A stretch of 11,238 bases of DNA from SAR202 cluster bacterium (GTDB lineage: Bacteria; Chloroflexota; Dehalococcoidia; SAR202; CAJWER01): contig JASLXL010000268.1 in the NCBI GenBank assembly GCA_030740335.1, positions 1-11,238 on the forward strand. Direction: 5' to 3'. The notes below the pieces were generated by a model. It was not told the origin of the DNA and did not search any database. It worked only from the letters and a program-made list of their open reading frames with translations. Both the position numbers and the translations under genes were made by a program. Within the stretch, counting starts at the first letter, position 1, and every line of letters starts with the position of its first letter. This document shows, piece after piece, positions 1 through 6,839 of this stretch.

Positions 1-2648
1 GCGTCGTCGAGATGGAGGCGGGCGAGGGCAAGACCATAGCCGCTGCTTTCCCCGCCATTCTTCACGCGACGCAGGGCAGGCGCGTGCATATCATCACCGC
101 CAACGACTATCTTGCCCTTAGAGACGCAGAGTGGCTTGCCCCGATGTATGAATCCCTGGGGCTTACAGTAAGGGCCGTGCTTGGCCCCATGGAGGACGCC
201 GAGAGGAGAGAGGCGTACAGGGCAGACGTGGTCTACTCCACCGTTCGGGAGCTTGGGTTTGATTACCTGAGGGACAATCTCAGATACTTGGAAACGGATA
301 TGGTCCAGGGCGCCCTGGAAGTGGCCATCGTCGACGAGGCGGACCAAGCCCTGGTTGACGAATCCCAGACTCCACTTATTATTTCCGGCGGCGCCATGCC
401 GGGTACCAGATCGGTCCACAAGGTAAACAAAGTCATTGTGGACATGACGGACGCGCAACAAAGGGTCGTGCGGAGCATCGAGAAGGAACTACGAGGGATA
501 GCGCAACCGCCGAAACAACGTAAGTCTCTCTTGGTGCGGCTGGCTCTTGCAGACCCTCGCTCTGAGACACTTATGAGCCACCTCGAAGGCGACGGCAAAT
601 TACGTGCAGGCGTGCGCTCAGCTGCCCTGATGGCGGCATCGTCCAAGAATAGGCACGAGTCCCCGCCCCTCGAAAGGCTCTATTACCACGTGGACCTGGA
701 GCATGGACTGGCAACTTTGACAGACCTGGGGCACCAGTTCGTGGAAAGTCGGCTGGGTTCTGTGTTCGACACCAGCACGCTTGAGGCAACGATTTCCGGG
801 GTCCAGTCCGATCATGATACTCCTCTGAAGGATCGACGCGAGTCGATAACGCCCCTGGCCCGCCGTCTCTCCCAAAGACAGGGCCAGATGAATCAGGTGC
901 ACCAGGCATTGACGGCGCACTTGCTGCTGCGCCGTGACGACGACTACGTGATCACCGAGGACACGGTGGTATTGGTAGACGGGCCCACAGGACGCGCCCG
1001 ACCTGACAGTCGATACCAACACGGACTGCAATCGGCCATCGAAGCCAAGGAAGGCGTCCGCGTCCACCAGGATTCCGCAGTCCTTGCACAGATATCGATT
1101 CAGGGATTCATCAGGCAGTATGAGAGTGTGGCAGGGATGACCGGGACGGCTTTGGACGCTCAAGACGAGCTGCGCCGCGAGTACGGTTTATCTGTCGCGG
1201 CAGTTCCCCCGAGCCGCCCATCCAGGCGCGTCGATTGGCCTGCCAGGGTATATCACACGCGGCGGGACAAGTTGAGCGCCCTTTCAGAAAGTGTGAGTCA
1301 TTGGAATCGGATGGGCAGACCGGTGTTAATTGGCACGACAACAGTCGAACAGTCGGAAGAGGTCAGTGAACAGCTTAGGAGATCAGCCATCGACCACCGT
1401 GTCCTCAACGCGGTTCGGAATTCCGAAGAAGCGGAAATAGTCAGGTCTGCTGGACGCGTTGGTGCGGTCACAGTGGCGACCAATATGGCCGGCAGGGGCA
1501 CCGATATACTGCTCGATCCTAACCTGGACAAGGCCATTGCCGCACGTTGCGCGGAAGTTGTGTCGCACATGCTGGACGATGGCGCAGGCGGCGTTCTGGT
1601 AAGTTGCAACACTATGGAAGATGCGAATACTTTGGAGTCCGTGCTCGCGTATATGGTCGGTTTGCGGATTGAGCGAAAGGCCTCAGATATCGTCGCCTCA
1701 CCCAAGGTGGCCCCGTCCTCCACTGCACCACATACCAGGATCGAGTTTGGCTGTGGGTTGCACGTCATTGGAACAGAGTTGAACGACTCTGGTCGTGTGA
1801 ACGCTCAACTTCGCGGCAGGGCCGGCAGGCAAGGCTCCTCCGGTTCGTCCGGCTTTATCCTATCTCTGGAGGACAGGACGCTGGCCGTCTTGGGCATTGG
1901 AGCGCTGCCGGAAGCGGAAGCCGACGTAGACACAGCGGGCAGGCACTTCTTTGATGGCGCGGCTACGACGCGGGTCCTTGACTCCGGCATGTCGTGGATG
2001 GAGCGGGATACCACGGCCGGGCGAACCATAATGTCGGACTACCAGAAGGTGCTCGAAGAGCAGACGCTGGCGTACTATCGGGCCCGTCGCGACATAGTCA
2101 CCGACGATCATTTCCACGCCACGTACGTCGAGCTGGCCCGAGAGGCGGCGGCACGCATGGTCGAGCGTCATTTCCCTCCCACACAAGCAGGCGACTACGC
2201 CGACCGGTTCGACGAGCTGGCAGAAGAGGCTTTGCTGGACTACGGCCTGGACTGCAGCCCAATGTGGGGTCTGGGTGTCGACGCATTGTTAGAAAAAATC
2301 GTCGAAGCGGTGGAGGGTCGGTTGGCACGCGTAAGGGTTGAGGTGGGCGAGACCGTGTTCGACGCCCTTGAAAAGGTCACCTTCGTGCAGACGGCGGATG
2401 AGGCCTGGCATTCACACCTTGGAGTGCTAGACGACATGATAGCTGCGATACTGCTGAGTCCATGGGGCCACCGAACCGCGGTTGCCGATTATTCGGCGAG
2501 ATGCCGGGAAGCCTACGCCGAGTTCAGGCTCGGCATTGTCGATGAGTTTACACCGCGGCTTCTCGAAGCGGCAAAAGACAACGGCGGCGAGATAGAGTCT
2601 TCCCCTGAGGCTAGTTTGCTATCGGAGTTGCAGATTATCCTTGGATAG
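1..2648 (+). CDS. SecA-family preprotein translocase ATPase, divergent (5' partial)
   Basis: SecA is the motor ATPase that drives unfolded preproteins through SecYEG at the inner membrane. The frame is open from base 3, and the start lies upstream: about 100 N-terminal residues of a normal SecA are missing. Counting from Met at base 12, visible motifs are Walker A GEGKT (4-8), the DEAD box inside VDEADQALVDESQTPLIISG (108-111), a preprotein-crosslinking region, VDGPTGR and EAKEGV, MTGTA (from 376), NMAGRGTDI (491-499) and GLHVIGTE...QLRGRAGRQG (from 582). A helical scaffold segment with WHSHLGVLDDM lies near the C-terminus. ATPase motifs look intact, but usually fixed positions differ: DEARTPL is DESQTPL, ERHESRRIDNQ is ELNDSGRVNAQ, and GDPGSSRF is GSSGSSGF. 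The usual C-terminal zinc-binding Cys/His tail is absent. These changes suggest an accessory (SecA2-like) paralogue, although a divergent housekeeping SecA cannot be excluded. Family is certain; subtype is inference. Confidence 0.93.
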   Translation, partial: VVEMEAGEGKTIAAAFPAILHATQGRRVHIITANDYLALRDAEWLAPMYESLGLTVRAVLGPMEDAERREAYRADVVYSTVRELGFDYLRDNLRYLETDMVQGALEVAIVDEADQALVDESQTPLIISGGAMPGTRSVHKVNKVIVDMTDAQQRVVRSIEKELRGIAQPPKQRKSLLVRLALADPRSETLMSHLEGDGKLRAGVRSAALMAASSKNRHESPPLERLYYHVDLEHGLATLTDLGHQFVESRLGSVFDTSTLEATISGVQSDHDTPLKDRRESITPLARRLSQRQGQMNQVHQALTAHLLLRRDDDYVITEDTVVLVDGPTGRARPDSRYQHGLQSAIEAKEGVRVHQDSAVLAQISIQGFIRQYESVAGMTGTALDAQDELRREYGLSVAAVPPSRPSRRVDWPARVYHTRRDKLSALSESVSHWNRMGRPVLIGTTTVEQSEEVSEQLRRSAIDHRVLNAVRNSEEAEIVRSAGRVGAVTVATNMAGRGTDILLDPNLDKAIAARCAEVVSHMLDDGAGGVLVSCNTMEDANTLESVLAYMVGLRIERKASDIVASPKVAPSSTAPHTRIEFGCGLHVIGTELNDSGRVNAQLRGRAGRQGSSGSSGFILSLEDRTLAVLGIGALPEAEADVDTAGRHFFDGAATTRVLDSGMSWMERDTTAGRTIMSDYQKVLEEQTLAYYRARRDIVTDDHFHATYVELAREAAARMVERHFPPTQAGDYADRFDELAEEALLDYGLDCSPMWGLGVDALLEKIVEAVEGRLARVRVEVGETVFDALEKVTFVQTADEAWHSHLGVLDDMIAAILLSPWGHRTAVADYSARCREAYAEFRLGIVDEFTPRLLEAAKDNGGEIESSPEASLLSELQIILG

Positions 2649-2687
2649 AGTTTACGAGGATGACTAATAACAAGGCCACAAAGTCAG

Positions 2688-2717
2688 TTGGCCAATACCC
2701 CGATGAGTCTCTATACT
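2688..2717 (+). promoter_or_regulatory. Sigma70-type promoter for the lipoprotein gene
   Basis: TTGGCC (2688-2693), an 18 bp spacer and TATACT (2712-2717) sit about 22 bp before the lipoprotein ATG. The -35 matches TTGACA at four of six positions and the -10 matches TATAAT at five of six. The predicted transcript would start near 2724 and still include the strong GGAGGA ribosome site at 2729-2734. The lipoprotein and following gene can therefore be transcribed separately from the SecA-like gene. Confidence 0.6.
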
Positions 2718-2739
2718 AGGGACCGCGAGGAGGATCGCA

Positions 2740-3570
2740 ATGACCACAGAAATGCGTAGAACTGGCACCAGGACGGTTGCGGGGGCGCTGATCGCAGCCG
2801 GGCCGGTGATCGCTGCCTGCAGTTTGGGACCCAGCTACGACGAGTGGGCCGCGACCGATGGCGCGGCAGGTCGCATCAACCTTGAAGAGGTCCAGAACGC
2901 TTTCAAAGATGCGGACAGCGTCACAGAGTTCGAGCGACGCGTAAACGAAATTTACGAGGGGGATGGCCTGATACTCGTTAGAGCCAGGCAGGATCCCGAC
3001 GCTTTGGTCCTGGAGGGCTGGGAGGACCTGAGCGGCAACTTCGAGATCGATGAGGCGACCGACGACAAGCTCTTCGATATCGTGGAGCGCGAGAAGCAGC
3101 ATCAGATGAGAGGATACGGGTCGAACGGATACTACAACCGCGGCTTTGGCGGTGGGGATTTCCTTTTCACTTACCTGGTCATTTCGTCGATGAGCAATCG
3201 CGGCTACTACTATTCGACGCCGCCAACCTATGCCCGTGGCGGTCTGCAAAGTTCTCGCAACAGCTATCGCAGTTCAAACGGATACAAGTCACAGGTATCC
3301 AAGAACAGCAAGTACTTTAAGAGCAACGGTGGGTATGCAGCGTCCGCTTATAATTCTGCTGGGAGCAGGCAGTCCACCGCGCGCCAGAGCTATAAGTCGA
3401 AGCAACAAACCAGTGGCGCGTTTAAGAGTAGCAGCACCGGTGTACGAAGCAGATGGGGATCGTCGTCGACCCGGTCATCTAGTTCAAGGGGTGGTCGTGG
3501 CGGCGGGTTCCGTGGCTTCGGAGGCTCACAGACTATAGTCGGGCCTACGCGACCAGGATACAGGTCGTAA
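2740..3570 (+). CDS. Putative lipoprotein with Gly/Ser/Arg/Tyr-rich C-terminal tail
   Basis: I do not recognise the family. The 276-residue protein begins with a basic n-region (RR at 6-7) and a hydrophobic stretch, ending in a lipobox IAAC with Cys27, so it is probably lipid-anchored outside the cytoplasmic membrane. Residues 28-120 form an acidic, apparently folded domain containing GWEDLSGNFEIDEATDDKLF (93-112). That stretch looks a little like a calcium-binding loop but lacks the full EF-hand pattern. Residues 125-276 are low complexity and basic, rich in Gly, Ser, Tyr and Arg, with a short hydrophobic island FLFTYLVISSM (141-151). The ATG is fixed by GGAGGA six bases upstream, and a promoter lies just before it. 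The stop is 19 bp before the next gene, so the two are likely cotranscribed. As I recall, small Gly-rich exported proteins occur beside DUF350/DUF4178 genes in other bacteria; the link here is inference. Confidence 0.8.
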   Translation: MTTEMRRTGTRTVAGALIAAGPVIAACSLGPSYDEWAATDGAAGRINLEEVQNAFKDADSVTEFERRVNEIYEGDGLILVRARQDPDALVLEGWEDLSGNFEIDEATDDKLFDIVEREKQHQMRGYGSNGYYNRGFGGGDFLFTYLVISSMSNRGYYYSTPPTYARGGLQSSRNSYRSSNGYKSQVSKNSKYFKSNGGYAASAYNSAGSRQSTARQSYKSKQQTSGAFKSSSTGVRSRWGSSSTRSSSSRGGRGGGFRGFGGSQTIVGPTRPGYRS

Positions 3571-3589
3571 CCCAGCTCCGGTGGCGTCC

Positions 3590-4645
3590 ATGCCAAGATA
3601 CACTAAGGGCCCACCACCCATTCAGCAGCAATCGCCGACGATACCCTATGCGGTGCAGTTCCGTGTGACGCTGGGTGACATGCCTCTGCAAGACGCCTAC
3701 GTGGCGAGCGCGCAGGCTATATCCTGCGACGAGACTCTGGGTACTCTGCTCGGCCGTGTTTTCACCCTCCACTTGTCAACCCGCATGGACGAAGAAATCA
3801 TGTCTGGTTCGACGATCGACCCCGATTCCCTGGCAATGCACGCCGAGCTTTCGAAGATGATTTACGATGCCCAGGCCGCACGTTGCTCCCTGAGGTTTTT
3901 CGTTAACCACGGCCCTGAAATTGACGCAACCGACCCGGTTGCTCCTCATTTTCGTCAGGTCGGAGCAGACGCAAATTTGTCGCAATTTGACCTGGTGGTC
4001 GAGCAGCGTTTTACGCCCCTTGATTACGCGATATCCCGTGGGGATTGGTCGAGCGAGCCAGATCTGGTCCATTGGCTGGAAGACTCTACTGCTCTACTAT
4101 TGGCAGACGCCGGAAGCCCCAATATTTCGGAGGCCACGGCTCGGCCACTCGTTGAGCAGGGTCTGTTTGAACTACAAACACCACACGGCCCGAGGATCGT
4201 CACGGACGCAGGTCGTGCCAGACGCTACGAGATTGAGTCAGAGGCCGAATCATACGTCGAGCAGTACGGAATTTTCGAGGACGTGCTCTACGACGATGAG
4301 GCACAGATAGCCGATTTCGGCTCCGGGTCGGGCCAGGATTTGAGATCGCTGGTCTATGAGGCGGAGAGTCTCGATCCCGTACGCACCACTTTCCTTGTGG
4401 GCATGCTGGGCTCAGCGAACGATGCGCTGGCAATGCAAGACCATCAGGGCTTCTTTACAGCGTTGTTGATCCCGGCGGTTGACCGTCCATATCTGGACAA
4501 CGCGGACGTTGAGCAGATCATAGAGACGGGACTAGCCCTGGTAGAGCTAGATGCCGAAGTCAGGCAACGCGATATCGCGCGCAGGCAGGCTGTCAGTCAC
4601 GCCAGGCGGCAAATTCGCCCTAAAGGCGGCCAGGCGCGTACCTAG
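3590..4645 (+). CDS. Hypothetical protein, soluble, 351 residues
   Basis: I do not recognise this protein. It has no signal peptide and no clear membrane helix; it is acidic overall with a basic C-terminal end (about the last 30 residues, Arg/Lys/Gln-rich). The N-terminal part has alternating hydrophobic stretches suggesting beta structure (AVQFRVTLGD, SLRFFVNHGP, FDLVVEQRF). The middle segment LVEQGLFELQTPHGPRIVTD resembles the recognition helix and wing of a winged-helix domain, but this is weak. ATG 3590 is preferred because GGTGG lies about five bases upstream; an in-frame GTG at 3581 would add three residues and has no ribosome site. It lies 19 bp after the lipoprotein gene in the same direction, and shared function is inferred from that spacing only. 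It ends about 30 bp before a GC-rich hairpin. Confidence 0.75.
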   Translation: MPRYTKGPPPIQQQSPTIPYAVQFRVTLGDMPLQDAYVASAQAISCDETLGTLLGRVFTLHLSTRMDEEIMSGSTIDPDSLAMHAELSKMIYDAQAARCSLRFFVNHGPEIDATDPVAPHFRQVGADANLSQFDLVVEQRFTPLDYAISRGDWSSEPDLVHWLEDSTALLLADAGSPNISEATARPLVEQGLFELQTPHGPRIVTDAGRARRYEIESEAESYVEQYGIFEDVLYDDEAQIADFGSGSGQDLRSLVYEAESLDPVRTTFLVGMLGSANDALAMQDHQGFFTALLIPAVDRPYLDNADVEQIIETGLALVELDAEVRQRDIARRQAVSHARRQIRPKGGQART

Positions 4646-4675
4646 TCGTCGCCTTTACTCATGTGATTGTTGTCT

Positions 4676-4697
4676 GCTGCGGCTTGATAGCCGCAGC
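4676..4697 (+). terminator. GC-rich hairpin after the plus-strand unit
   Basis: GCTGCGGCT, loop TGAT, AGCCGCAGC: a perfect 9 bp stem starting 31 bp after the hypothetical gene's stop. The next bases are TTCGCTAACC, so there is no proper U-run. It could be a weak terminator or a 3'-end protecting hairpin. Confidence 0.4.
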
Positions 4698-4757
4698 TTC
4701 GCTAACCACCGAACGTCCTGATCGATTTAGTTGTTGTTGTGGCAAGCTGCCCACCAC

Positions 4758-4806
4758 GTACATCCGAAACTTGACCGCGGGGCTTGCGAAGCCGCCCCGG
4801 ATGTAC
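4758..4806. repeat. Nested inverted repeat
   Basis: Outer arms GTACATCCG (4758-4766) and CGGATGTAC (4798-4806) pair over 9 bp. Inside them, GGCTT (4781-4785) and AAGCC (4789-4793) form a second stem around GCG. The whole 49 bp can fold as one elongated hairpin with internal loops. No U-run follows on either strand, so a plain intrinsic terminator is unlikely. Role unknown. Confidence 0.45.
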
Positions 4807-4941
4807 ATCTAGATCGTAGGTCATGCTATGACGTGCGTCATCAAAGCAATCCCCCCATTTGTCTGGTGTCCACACCTGAGGCAGCAGAGATACGAGAGAG
4901 CATGGGCGGATTTCACGCCGCGACCCTTGTTCAAATGAAAA

Positions 4942-4969
4942 GGCCCCTATCCTGATCAGGATAGGGGCC
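4942..4969 (-). terminator. Perfect 28 bp palindrome, terminator of the DUF350 unit
   Basis: The arm GGCCCCTATCCTGA is followed directly by its exact reverse complement. On the minus strand the stem is followed by TTTTCATTT, giving a hairpin plus short U-run 27 bp after the DUF350 stop, as expected for an intrinsic terminator. On the plus strand the downstream bases are ATTGAACG, so termination in that direction would be poorer, though the stem itself is symmetric. Confidence 0.8.
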
Positions 4970-4995
4970 ATTGAACGTACTGTCCGGGAACTTGG

Positions 4996-5919
4996 CTAGA
5001 TCGCGAAGTAGAGAATAATCGAAGCTCCGATCACGACACCGCTCTCGATGAATGCCACGCCGACGTTGCGGTCGACCGCCAGTTCATGGGAGATTCTGGT
5101 GCCTGGAAGCAGTGCGAAGTCGACGGCTGTCCGAACGACGTACAGTAGCGCGAAGCCAATCACCGCGAAGGTCAGGAAAGATGCGATGCTCTCGCCCCAG
5201 CCAATGAATTCGCCGAATACAGCCTTGAATGTTACGAGCCCGATGGCCACCAGGTTGCCACCCAGAGCAACGCCGACGGCGACGTTATTCTTCTCGATCT
5301 CATCGTGGATGTTGAAGGACGTAGTCAGCTCGTAGAAGAGGCTAAAGAGCACGAGGACGGCCATGCCCATGCCGAAGAATGCCAGCGACCTGAGTGCGCT
5401 CTCGGCAATGGAGACTTCGGAAACGCCCTCAATCCCCCCTGTTGAGCCGGCGATAGACGCCGCTATGACAAGCCCAGCCGCCACATAGACACCTGCCTCC
5501 ACCGCAGCGGATCCCGAGTTCTGATCTTCGATGATCTCTTTCTCGGTATTGAACTTGTAGAGTACCAGGCGGTCAACCAGCAGTCGAGACGCGTTGAGCA
5601 GGACAATGCCCACGAGTGAGTAGATAGCCACCTCAAGGACGTCGAGCCAGAAGTCGCCGGTCCACTGCCACTGGTCGTCACGGACGATATTCAACGGCTG
5701 ATACAAGACCCCGGCGAAGACGATGATCACGCCCATGAAGTAGCCCGTGATGCTCAGCCCCAGGGCACTGTTGTTCTTCTCGGCAAGCTGCCGATTGATT
5801 TTGTAGGGCGTTACAAGGTCGAGTACCAGCTTTGCCACTACGAGCACCACTATTCCGAGTGCGACGTATACGAGGCCTCGGGGGAAGAACTCGAGGGTGT
5901 CGATGAATGAATCGTACAT
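4996..5919 (-). CDS. DUF350 (YjfL-type) membrane protein with four repeat units
   Basis: A 307-residue integral membrane protein of the DUF350 family, whose biochemical role is unknown. I count about eight hydrophobic helices (roughly residues 12-33, 48-72, 88-112, 136-157, 178-198, 213-235, 243-265 and 284-306). The family hallmark, a short amphipathic stretch with an Asn then small residues and Gly entering the next helix, appears four times: INRQLAEKNNSALGLSITG (41-59), FNTEKEIIEDQNSGSAAVEAG (123-143), FNIHDEIEKNNVAVGVALGG (202-221) and ISHELAVDRNVGVAFIESG (276-294). YjfL-like members carry two such units, so this is a double-length version. The ATG is set by GGAGGA four bases upstream. 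It lies 27 bp after the DUF4178 stop, in one operon. DUF350 genes are, to my recollection, found near PspA-like, spermidine synthase-like and glutathionylspermidine synthase-like genes; none is visible here. Confidence 0.9.
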   Translation of the reverse strand: MYDSFIDTLEFFPRGLVYVALGIVVLVVAKLVLDLVTPYKINRQLAEKNNSALGLSITGYFMGVIIVFAGVLYQPLNIVRDDQWQWTGDFWLDVLEVAIYSLVGIVLLNASRLLVDRLVLYKFNTEKEIIEDQNSGSAAVEAGVYVAAGLVIAASIAGSTGGIEGVSEVSIAESALRSLAFFGMGMAVLVLFSLFYELTTSFNIHDEIEKNNVAVGVALGGNLVAIGLVTFKAVFGEFIGWGESIASFLTFAVIGFALLYVVRTAVDFALLPGTRISHELAVDRNVGVAFIESGVVIGASIILYFAI

Positions 5920-5946
5920 GGATTCCTCCAGTCGCCTATTGGGCGA

Positions 5947-6519
5947 TCAGCGCTTGTAGAGTGAGACGATTTCGGGTGCAACCAATTCGACGAAATGGCC
6001 CTGGAAGGGCATGGCCTCCCACTTGTCTATCGAGAGCAAATGATTACCGTCTTCAGAGGCGAAGTTCCACACGTAGAATCCTTGGCCCTTGCCCTGGTTG
6101 TCCTCGTAAAGGAACGCCTCGGAACTGTTGCTGTAGTAGTAGGACTCGCCGTCGATTTCGATGACGCTGTCGATTGACTGCGCCTCATCCATCTGCACAA
6201 GGGCTTCTTCGTCCAGTCCAAGGGTCGAGAGACCTACGGGGCGCTCGTCTACCATTATGGACACGTTGACGCCTCGCGGACCTGACCAATACAGCCAGAG
6301 TCTCTTGTCTCCATCAACCCCGAGTATTTCGTACCACTCGCCCCCGTCGCTCTTATAGCGATTGAGTTTTTCGATGATGAAGTACGAGTCCTCGTACTCG
6401 ATGGACCAATCAGTAACGGTGAACACATCGCCTACGGTCGCACCGGCGATGCTGTCGTTGTCAGACTCAGATTTAGAGGACTTCCGCTTCTTACCGAAGA
6501 AGGACTTCAACTCCAACAC
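5947..6519 (-). CDS. DUF4178 domain protein
   Basis: A 190-residue protein matching the DUF4178 pattern by eye: a beta-rich domain from about residue 30 (VGDVFTVTDWSIEYEDSYFI...WYEILGVDGDKRLWLYW) through a late region of aromatic-rich strands (SYYYSNSSEAFLYEDNQGKG, QGFYVWNFASEDG) to DKWEA near the end. The first 28 residues are Lys/Ser-rich and probably disordered. There is no signal peptide or membrane helix, so it is likely cytoplasmic. DUF4178 genes are regular partners of DUF350 genes, and this one is 27 bp upstream of one. The start is unsettled: GTG at 6519 gives 190 residues, but TTG at 6510 (three codons in) is better spaced from the AGAGGTG sequence. A near-consensus promoter lies about 30 bp upstream. 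Function is unknown; family assignment is fairly firm. Confidence 0.85.
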   Translation of the reverse strand: MLELKSFFGKKRKSSKSESDNDSIAGATVGDVFTVTDWSIEYEDSYFIIEKLNRYKSDGGEWYEILGVDGDKRLWLYWSGPRGVNVSIMVDERPVGLSTLGLDEEALVQMDEAQSIDSVIEIDGESYYYSNSSEAFLYEDNQGKGQGFYVWNFASEDGNHLLSIDKWEAMPFQGHFVELVAPEIVSLYKR

Positions 6520-6546
6520 CTCTCAAACACCCTCTCGCGCCACCGC

Positions 6547-6575
6547 ATTGTAGCTAGCGGCCCTGACAGGGTCAA
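6547..6575 (-). promoter_or_regulatory. Near-consensus sigma70 promoter for DUF4178-DUF350
   Basis: On the minus strand TTGACC (6575-6570), exactly 17 bp of spacer, then TACAAT (6552-6547). Both hexamers match consensus at five of six positions. The transcript would start near 6540, giving a leader of about 20-30 nt that includes GAGAGG before the DUF4178 start. The -35 box begins 14 bp after the stop of the 65-residue gene, so the two downstream genes can be expressed apart from it. Confidence 0.75.
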
Positions 6576-6582
6576 CCTTGAC
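6571..6582. promoter_or_regulatory. Possible operator overlapping the -35 box
   Basis: GTCAA-CC-TTGAC is a perfect-armed 12 bp inverted repeat lying across the -35 hexamer of the DUF4178 promoter, with further GACA/TGTCA half-sites on either side (6565-6587). The position would suit a repressor or activator, but no regulator gene is present in the window. Confidence 0.35.
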
Positions 6583-6589
6583 AGTGACG

Positions 6590-6787
6590 TTACTCTAAGA
6601 GTGTGCCGGAGTCGAGGTTGTAGAGGTACTTGTTCCCTTCGCCAACCCCTTCCGTGATCACTACCTCATGCACATGAATATCGTTGGACTCGATGTGCAT
6701 CGATGTGCCCGTCGTCTCGACCAACATGCCACCAAAGGTCTTGAGCTTGATCCCGGCCTCTACCTCTTCCATGGTGGAATATTTCAA
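6590..6787 (-). CDS. Hypothetical small protein, 65 residues
   Basis: I do not recognise this protein. It starts with TTG at 6787, which is well supported: an AGGAGG ribosome site lies five bases upstream, while the in-frame ATG five codons later is too far away. The sequence is acidic, with no membrane helix or signal peptide and no cysteine, and alternates in a way that suggests a small beta fold (IKLKTFGGMLVETTG, IHVHEVVITEGVG, KYLYNLDSG). It is first in a minus-strand series with the DUF4178 and DUF350 genes, 70 bp ahead of the former, but a separate promoter lies in that gap, so it may be its own transcript. A three-and-a-half-unit tandem repeat lies just upstream of its ribosome site. 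Genuine coding is likely because of the ribosome site and context. Confidence 0.65.
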   Translation of the reverse strand: MKYSTMEEVEAGIKLKTFGGMLVETTGTSMHIESNDIHVHEVVITEGVGEGNKYLYNLDSGTLLE

Positions 6788-6811
6788 TTCGACCTCCTCA
6801 TTTCTTCTGTG

Positions 6812-6839
6812 AGTTCAGTAGTTCAGTAGTTCAGTAGTT
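6812..6839. repeat. 8 bp tandem direct repeat, 3.5 copies
   Basis: The unit AGTTCAGT occurs three times in perfect succession (6812-6819, 6820-6827, 6828-6835) and is followed by a half copy AGTT (6836-6839). It sits 10-15 bp upstream of the ribosome site of the 65-residue gene, so it would lie in the leader or promoter of that gene. It could be a slippage-prone repeat or a set of protein sites. Confidence 0.85.

Larger units (their letters stand above)
4646..4995. other. Non-coding gap between convergent genes
   Basis: This 350 bp separates the plus-strand hypothetical gene from the minus-strand DUF350 gene. It holds a GC-rich hairpin (4676-4697), a nested inverted repeat (4758-4806), a short split palindrome ATGACG-TG-CGTCAT (4828-4841) and a strong terminator palindrome (4942-4969). 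The open frames inside it (for example minus 4971-4702) run through these structures, lack ribosome sites and have no recognisable protein character, so I call no gene here. Confidence 0.7.

Noticed and set aside
1994..2341. 115-codon plus-strand frame, and other long frames overlapping the SecA-like, mnmA and rnhB genes
   Set aside because: They are shadows of well-recognised genes, with biased Arg/Pro-rich translations and no ribosome sites.
3025..3075. Calcium-binding EF-hand or dockerin-like loop in the lipoprotein
   Set aside because: Only part of the ligand pattern is present and the final acidic ligand is missing.
4290..4360. IADFGSGSGQDL in the 351-residue protein looks like the SAM-binding loop of a methyltransferase
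   Set aside because: No second-strand acidic residue or later methyltransferase motifs follow, and the flanking sequence does not look like a Rossmann fold. Probably chance.
4702..4971. 89-codon minus-strand frame in the convergent gap
   Set aside because: It begins inside the terminator palindrome, lacks a ribosome site, and its translation has no protein-like pattern.
6812..6839. CRISPR-like repeat
   Set aside because: The unit is 8 bp with no spacers; it is a simple tandem repeat.
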